Origin: Promethearchaeati archaeon | GTDB lineage: Archaea > Asgardarchaeota > Njordarchaeia > Njordarchaeales > Njordarchaeaceae | DNA: 33,160 nt | Assembly: GCA_026993975.1 (NCBI GenBank) | Contig: JALWRR010000216.1 | Span: forward strand, 1-33,160 | Direction of reading: 5' to 3' | Shown: positions 27,763-33,160 of the stretch, piece by piece | How positions within the stretch are numbered: position 1 is the stretch's first letter | Layout: each line of letters starts with the position of its first letter | Position numbers and translations under genes: made by a program | Notes under the pieces: model-generated | What the model was told of the DNA's origin: nothing | The model's database searches: none | What the model saw: only the letters and a program-made list of their open reading frames with translations

Positions 27763-29025
27763 TTGATTGAATTAATGGAGGACATCCAAATGAATAGAGG
27801 GATAACCATCAGTGATGTTTATATTGATGCTGATCTAGGCGCTTGGAGTGATATTGATGGAGATGGCGTGATCGAAGCTATTTATGCATCAGTTTTCAAA
27901 TTGAATCTTTATAAGGGAGAAAAGCTTATTTGGTCGAGGGAAATTGAAGCTAGGAAGGAGATACGGGAATTAAGTAAAACTGAAGAAATAAAAGTTGAGA
28001 CCGAAATAGGTAATATCTTAACTAAGTTGAGCGTGTATGATATTGATCGGGATGGTAAAAAAGAGATCATAGTTGGTAGAGCAGATGGACTATTAGCTGC
28101 TCTAGATCACACGGGGAAAACGCTTTGGAGCGCTGATCTAGTTAACTATATTGTCTCATTTAGCCTCGAAGATATTAATGGGGATAATAAACCTGAAATC
28201 ATTGCTATTACGGGCACAGGCACTGTCGCTCTTCTGAATCATAAGGGTCACAAAATCTGGGTTAAGAATTACCCTAGGGATTATGGACCGAGCGATTTAG
28301 CGATATATAGGGAGGGGGACGAATTCTTTATTGTTTTAGGCATGAAAAGTGGAGGATTAGTTATATTAGATAAGAAGGGTAAAGAAAGAAAGAAACTCTA
28401 TCCCACTCACGAATCAATCAAAATAATTAAAACTGCAGATCTAACGGGAGATGGGAAAACTGAATTCATTATTGGGGGAGATCAGGGAGGTTTAGTTATT
28501 GTTAATGCTAATGGTGAGGTAATAGGGCTTCATAGGTTTGAATCAGAGGTAATTAATTTATCTCTATACGATCTAAATAAAGATGGGAAACTAGAGGTAA
28601 TAGCTGGGGATTGGAACGGATCAATCAAAATAATAAGCAGCGAGGGCGTTCTACTCACGCATGATGCATTAATTGAGATTCATGATGATATTGATAATGA
28701 TGGAGAGATTGAGAAGGTATCGAGATACTGGAAGAGAGTAACCGTCAAGAAAAATAACACAACTTACTGGGAAAAAGAATTTGCTAGATGGATTTCGGCC
28801 ATAGATATATCCGATATAAATCACGATGAAAAGAAAGAAGTAATCGTGGGGGGTTTAGATAAGGTACTCAGGATCTTCTCTCATGACGGAAAATTACTAT
28901 GGCAGAGAAAATTATTGAGAGCTCCACTATGCGTATTAGCAAGGGACTTCGATAATGATGGATCAATCGAGATACTTACGATAGGGGAAAAAGAACTGCG
29001 AATTCTTAGAACCAAAAATAAATAA
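27763..29025 (+). CDS. FG-GAP/VCBS-like beta-propeller protein, apparently cytoplasmic
   Basis: Eight DxDxDG-like loops (DIDGDGVIEAI, DIDRDGKKEII, DINGDNKPEII, DLTGDGKTEFI, DLNKDGKLEVI, DIDNDGEIEKV, DINHDEKKEVI, DFDNDGSIEIL). No signal peptide or TM. Likely start is the ATG at 27790, 8 nt after GGAGG. Confidence 0.88.
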   Translation: MIELMEDIQMNRGITISDVYIDADLGAWSDIDGDGVIEAIYASVFKLNLYKGEKLIWSREIEARKEIRELSKTEEIKVETEIGNILTKLSVYDIDRDGKKEIIVGRADGLLAALDHTGKTLWSADLVNYIVSFSLEDINGDNKPEIIAITGTGTVALLNHKGHKIWVKNYPRDYGPSDLAIYREGDEFFIVLGMKSGGLVILDKKGKERKKLYPTHESIKIIKTADLTGDGKTEFIIGGDQGGLVIVNANGEVIGLHRFESEVINLSLYDLNKDGKLEVIAGDWNGSIKIISSEGVLLTHDALIEIHDDIDNDGEIEKVSRYWKRVTVKKNNTTYWEKEFARWISAIDISDINHDEKKEVIVGGLDKVLRIFSHDGKLLWQRKLLRAPLCVLARDFDNDGSIEILTIGEKELRILRTKNK

Positions 29026-29044
29026 GATAAATTAGAGGAAAAAT

Positions 29045-30631
29045 TCAGTATCCCCTCATTTTAGGATTAAATATCTTTACTAGAGCATCTCCAATCAAGT
29101 AGAATGCTAGACCAATCAAAGTCAATGTTAAACCTGGGAATAAGACCCACCACCATGCGATAAAAGCTCCACCGCCACCGCCACCTACACCGCCACCGCC
29201 ACCACCAGCACTCTGAACAGATGCTTCTTGCAAGATTCTACCAATTGATGGCCAGTCGGGAGTAAGAACACCTAGGAAGCTTAAAGATGCTTCAGCGAGA
29301 ATATTTCCTACTACGCCAGTCATTAGGTACATCATCACTAGTGGCCAGACCCCAGGTAATATGTGTTTCCTTATTATCCATGTACTACTTGCTCCAGCTG
29401 CTTTTGCTGCCTCTACATATATAGCTGATTTCAGCGATAATACCTGTGACCTAATAACTCTAGCCATTCCAGCCCAACCAAACACCGTTAGCACTATTAT
29501 CAAAGCATAAAGTGGTCGTACACCCATCTGCGTGAAAACAAACGCCAATGTTATAAGAAGCGGTAATCCCGGCATAACCATTAGGAAGTCAACGATTCTC
29601 ATTAATACCTCATCCACTTTACCTCCAAAGTATCCAGAAATCAATCCTACTAATCCCCCGATGAATATTGATAATACTGTGGCTACTATACCGACGAATA
29701 ACGATATCTTCAAGCCATCTAGGACCATGGCGAAGATATCCCTACCATAATTATCTGTTCCAAAGACTCCGTAATAGTGACTCTCTGCTTTTAACCAGAT
29801 TTTATCTAAGAGCACAGATATACCTCCAGCTACTCTATGGTTTGGATCCTTCACTCTGAAAGTTATAGTGAATCTAACCTCTAGATTAGCTCCCTTCGTG
29901 AACATCGTGTTCTTATAGAGGCTTTCGAGTAGAGAGGTTATATCAAGCCACTTTCCAACGTCGATTGTAGGAGGCTCAATGATATATATACCTTCCTCTG
30001 GATCATACTTCTGAGGCGGAACAATTATTCCTTTTCTCCCAAGCTCGAATCTTAATTCCTCTCCGCTCATTCCCCTATATGTTATGTAAGCTGCTATAGA
30101 TACCTCGTATGCAGTTGTCTTATATAGGGTGAAATTGCCTCTGTTTACTAATTTGAACGCCATGTGTGCAGTAAATTTGAGCGGTGGTTTATTCTTTGTC
30201 CATGTAAAGAAGTAACTAACTCTAATTTTCCCTTCTGGCTTAGCGTAATCCAATTGCTTATTAGGATCATCCATAATCGTTAAATTAAGTGCTCCCGGCG
30301 AATTCGGCGCACCCTCTGATACCCATTCATAATGCGTATAGAAGTTAGATCCCGACTGAGTAGTGTCAATAAAGAATTTATTCATATCTTGAGCGGACTT
30401 GAATGTTGCATTAACAAGAGTCATGTCTGGGAAGTAATCCGGGTCAAATACACTCATCCATGCTGGAGCGGATAATTCAGCATGCCTTGTAGCCATCGAG
30501 TTACCTGGAACAATTAGTGGTGAAGCAAAAGACAGTATTGTTAGAATAACGACAATGATTAATCCAATCATACCCTCTTTCTGCCTTCTAAATTGCGATA
30601 ATATGTTTCTTCCTCCAGCTATTACAGACAT
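29045..30631 (-). CDS. Peptide ABC transporter permease (DppC/OppC type) with a large extracytoplasmic insertion
   Basis: TM1 EGMIGLIIVVILTILSFASPLIV, then ~225 aa of non-membrane sequence, then canonical FGTDNYGRDIFAMVLDGLKISL...EAAKAAGASSTWIIRKHILPG...LGVLTPDWPSIGRIL; Gly-rich loop SAGGGGGGVGGGGGGAF before the last TM. Confidence 0.95.
   Translation of the reverse strand: MSVIAGGRNILSQFRRQKEGMIGLIIVVILTILSFASPLIVPGNSMATRHAELSAPAWMSVFDPDYFPDMTLVNATFKSAQDMNKFFIDTTQSGSNFYTHYEWVSEGAPNSPGALNLTIMDDPNKQLDYAKPEGKIRVSYFFTWTKNKPPLKFTAHMAFKLVNRGNFTLYKTTAYEVSIAAYITYRGMSGEELRFELGRKGIIVPPQKYDPEEGIYIIEPPTIDVGKWLDITSLLESLYKNTMFTKGANLEVRFTITFRVKDPNHRVAGGISVLLDKIWLKAESHYYGVFGTDNYGRDIFAMVLDGLKISLFVGIVATVLSIFIGGLVGLISGYFGGKVDEVLMRIVDFLMVMPGLPLLITLAFVFTQMGVRPLYALIIVLTVFGWAGMARVIRSQVLSLKSAIYVEAAKAAGASSTWIIRKHILPGVWPLVMMYLMTGVVGNILAEASLSFLGVLTPDWPSIGRILQEASVQSAGGGGGGVGGGGGGAFIAWWWVLFPGLTLTLIGLAFYLIGDALVKIFNPKMRGY
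29169..29210. repeat. (CCA/CCG)n-like trinucleotide repeat encoding a poly-Gly loop in the DppC-type permease
   Basis: ccaccgccaccgccacctacaccgccaccgccaccaccagca; encodes GGGGGGVGGGGGG on the minus strand. Confidence 0.85.
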
Positions 30632-30645
30632 TCAATACACCTCAT

Positions 30646-31695
30646 TCAGTATCTTACTCTTGGGTCTAATACAGCATATGAAATATCCGCGATAATGTTC
30701 GCGAGAATAACTGTGAGAGCTACGAAATAGAATAGCATTTCTGCTAGAGGATAATTATCGTTAAGAACAGCTGCGAGGAATAGATTTCCTACACCAGGAA
30801 TATTGAATACTTGCTCAGTAATAATAGCACCAGTCCAAACACCAGCTAGAGCTAGTATTACTGAGGTAACAACTGGTAGGATAGCGTTTCTGAATGCATG
30901 CTTATATAGAATAACCCTCTCATCAAGCCCCTTAGCTCTAGCAGTCATAATGTAATCCTCCGTCATTACATCTACTAGTGAGTTTCTCATCAAAAGCATC
31001 CATCCTGGGAAGCTACCTACTACAAGGCTTAGTATGGGTAGCGTGAACATATACATTATGTCTGAGAAGAATAATAGTGGATCCTTAAATCCATAGCTTG
31101 TTGATGATATTCCACCACCGACCGGCCACCAGCCTAGCCAGCTTGCAAAAACCATTAATAATATGATCTGGAGCCAGAATATTGGTAGTGCGTATATAGC
31201 CATGGCGGTTGTCATTAATGAGACATCTAGCTTGGATCCTGGTTTCGAACCAATTTTAACTCCTAAATAGATACCGACTAGTATTGATAGCAATGTAGCT
31301 GGAACCATGAGGTAGAGAGTGTATGGTAATCTAGCTAATAATACTTGAACTACTGGTTGGTTTATTGCTGGAGCGCTCATTGATCTACCAAAGTTAAATG
31401 TTAACATGTTGAATACATATTTCATGAAGTGATCGAACCAGATCCCGATAGGTGCTACAAGTGATGGTAGATCCCATCTCCTCTTGAAATCTATTATCTG
31501 ATCAATAATTTTTGTTGGATCCGTTTGCCTTCCTCCGCCTCCGCCCATCAATCTGCCCATACCATATAGCGTTGCTGGATCTATACCCGTGATGAATGAT
31601 GGTAGTCTAAAGATAATGAAGTTCGCTGCTATGACAATTAGCAGTGTAATAAAACCAGTAAACATTCTCTTGATGGCATATTCTTTTAATCCCAT
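30646..31695 (-). CDS. Peptide ABC transporter permease (DppB/OppB type)
   Basis: EYAIKRMFTGFITLLIVIAANFIIF; EDYIMTARAKGLDERVILYKHAFRNAILPVVTSV (EAA loop); ITEQVFNIPGVGNLFLAAVLNDNYPL; SYAVLDPRVRY C-terminus. Confidence 0.96.
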   Translation of the reverse strand: MGLKEYAIKRMFTGFITLLIVIAANFIIFRLPSFITGIDPATLYGMGRLMGGGGGRQTDPTKIIDQIIDFKRRWDLPSLVAPIGIWFDHFMKYVFNMLTFNFGRSMSAPAINQPVVQVLLARLPYTLYLMVPATLLSILVGIYLGVKIGSKPGSKLDVSLMTTAMAIYALPIFWLQIILLMVFASWLGWWPVGGGISSTSYGFKDPLLFFSDIMYMFTLPILSLVVGSFPGWMLLMRNSLVDVMTEDYIMTARAKGLDERVILYKHAFRNAILPVVTSVILALAGVWTGAIITEQVFNIPGVGNLFLAAVLNDNYPLAEMLFYFVALTVILANIIADISYAVLDPRVRY

Positions 31696-31919
31696 TTATT
31701 CACACCTTGATGCTTAGGATAAATAATATATATAATTTATTGATTCGATATACATATATATTTTATTAATCTTCTTCATAGAGTTATGTTGAGTCCTTCT
31801 AATTATAAAAAATTTCTTATTATACGTTTTCTTATATGCAGTGGATTTCTCAGAAAATATGCAAAGGTTTATTAAAGTGCTTTATAGATTAATCTAGTTT
31901 AACAAGTTAAGGACTGCTG

Positions 31920-33074
31920 GTGAACCATCTGCGCAAGCAAGTACCTTTAGAATACTTGAGAGAATTACTTAATTCTAAAGATGATTCAGCGTTAAAAAGC
32001 ATGTTAAGGAGCCTGCTAGAAAGCTCTGGTGATGATTTCATTGAAATATTGAATGAATTATTTGAGACATCTGATGAAAAAGTTCGGGATAGATTATGTA
32101 GTTGTTTATCTGAGCTTGGTTTGCATCTAGATCTCTGGAGTAATAAGGTCGATTTGCTTTACCATTTAATATCGAGAAATTGTAAGCCGATATATCTAGC
32201 AGACTTTAAAGTTGTGTTAAATCATAACGTGATGATGCTTAAGAGAGTCATTGATTTTGAGTTCTATGAAAAGTATGGCGTCGATATGGTCCTACTTTTT
32301 GAAACTATCATAAATCCAAATATGCAAATAAACGGTGAATTCCATAAACGACTCGTTAATAATGTACCCAAGAGCTTACTGAAACGTATTATGGATGTGG
32401 TTAATCATATATCAAACAAATATAAGTTATTTAGAAGGGATACTGTATTTATAGCTGAGTTATTAATAAATAAATTAGATATTATGGGTATTGCTAGTAG
32501 CATTGAGTTATCTGAGTATATCGTCGAGAAAATTAGTAAAATAGAGAAGAAGCTTGATTATACTAGATCTCTGATCCTCACTTTCATTTTAATGCATTTA
32601 CCTACCAGGAACATAGACAAGCTAGTTAAAGCACTATTAGATCACTCTACCAACGTAAGTTCGCTCCTAGGTATAGCTTCTGGAATAATCCTTACTATTA
32701 TTCATTATCTTGATCCATCTGTACTAATAAATAATCTTAATCATCCATCCATAGTTTGGATTTTTCTGGAAAAGATTATGATGAGACCTGGAGACGACTT
32801 CATTCAAATAATCGATTTAGTTAGGAAGAAATTAACGAACATTCTTTTATCGAAAATTAGCTTAAGCTTAGTTAGAGCCCTATTAGATAGAGAAGATAAT
32901 ATATGCGTAAGAGATATGCTCAATATCGCTTACGCTGTGGGAGTGAACTCACCAGCTGACTGTATTGGTGTTACGAGACTCTTAATGAACAAGAAAATAA
33001 ATCAAGATACCCTCTACATAGTTCTTAGAATAAGGCTTATTCTCATAATTAACTTTTTCTTCGACTTCTCATAG
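31920..33074 (+). CDS. Uncharacterised alpha-helical (HEAT/ARM-repeat-like) protein
   Basis: 384-aa ORF from GTG, almost entirely amphipathic helices (EYLRELLNSKDDSALKSMLRSLLESSGDDFIEILNELFETSDEKVRDRLCSCLSELG); promoter-like AT-rich region upstream. Confidence 0.7.
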   Translation: MNHLRKQVPLEYLRELLNSKDDSALKSMLRSLLESSGDDFIEILNELFETSDEKVRDRLCSCLSELGLHLDLWSNKVDLLYHLISRNCKPIYLADFKVVLNHNVMMLKRVIDFEFYEKYGVDMVLLFETIINPNMQINGEFHKRLVNNVPKSLLKRIMDVVNHISNKYKLFRRDTVFIAELLINKLDIMGIASSIELSEYIVEKISKIEKKLDYTRSLILTFILMHLPTRNIDKLVKALLDHSTNVSSLLGIASGIILTIIHYLDPSVLINNLNHPSIVWIFLEKIMMRPGDDFIQIIDLVRKKLTNILLSKISLSLVRALLDREDNICVRDMLNIAYAVGVNSPADCIGVTRLLMNKKINQDTLYIVLRIRLILIINFFFDFS

Positions 33075-33110
33075 CCTTCTCATAGAGCAAGAAAAATAGT
33101 CATCGGCGGC

Positions 33111-33140
33111 CTTAAATACGCAGTAATATATACGTATTAC
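33111..33140 (+). promoter_or_regulatory. Putative promoter (CTTAAATA) with inverted repeat GTAATA-tatacg-TATTAC
   Basis: TATA-like element at 33111-33118, perfect 6-bp-arm inverted repeat at 33123-33140, ATG at 33149. Confidence 0.4.
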
Positions 33141-33148
33141 GAGGCAAC

Positions 33149-33160
33149 ATGCCAATAGAG
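33149..33160 (+). CDS. Start of a further gene (MPIE...), truncated by window edge
   Basis: ATGCCAATAGAG preceded by GAGG and by a TATA-like CTTAAATA at 33111-33118. Confidence 0.4.

Noticed and set aside
29532-29859. Plus-strand ORFs of 72 and 63 aa inside dppC
   Set aside because: Antisense shadow ORFs of a conserved permease.
33065-33085. Direct repeat CTTCTCATAG/CTTCTCATAG spanning the stop of the 384-aa ORF
   Set aside because: Only a 10-bp duplication; removing one copy leaves the stop unchanged, so no clear functional meaning.
1-33160. CRISPR array, tRNA/rRNA genes, insertion sequences or prophage
   Set aside because: No regularly spaced repeats, no recognisable tRNA/rRNA sequence, and no transposase or integrase motifs were seen while reading both strands by eye.

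Overview
AT-rich archaeal chromosome segment, most likely from a hyperthermophilic Thermoproteota/Crenarchaeota (Desulfurococcales-like gene content and GGTG-type Shine-Dalgarno sites; lineage is inference). It is gene-dense with no rRNA, tRNA, CRISPR array or transposase that I could see. Main blocks: (1) hypF and a lone acyl-CoA dehydrogenase, a nucleotidyltransferase-fold protein, and a DHH phosphoesterase; (2) a tightly coupled DNA end-resection operon read on the minus strand as nurA - 208-aa protein - herA - mre11 - rad50. The 208-aa protein looks like a HerA N-terminal HAS-barrel region with no ATPase core; (3) a large peptide-utilisation locus (about 13.2-31.7 kb, mostly minus strand). 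It holds Dpp/Opp permeases B and C, a C-terminally anchored solute-binding protein, a small anchored protein, a 1165-aa FG-GAP/VCBS surface protein, a 1030-aa anchored S8 protease with a GATase/GIFT-like domain, and both ABC ATPases with two unknown membrane proteins between them. A plus-strand gene for an apparently cytoplasmic FG-GAP propeller interrupts it; (4) an orphan helical-repeat protein at the right end. The best leads are the HAS-only HerA-like protein, the S8-GATase-like domain architecture (recalling eukaryotic Site-1 protease), the permease with a ~225-aa extracytoplasmic insertion plus glycine-rich loops, and the inside/outside pair of FG-GAP proteins around the peptide transporter.
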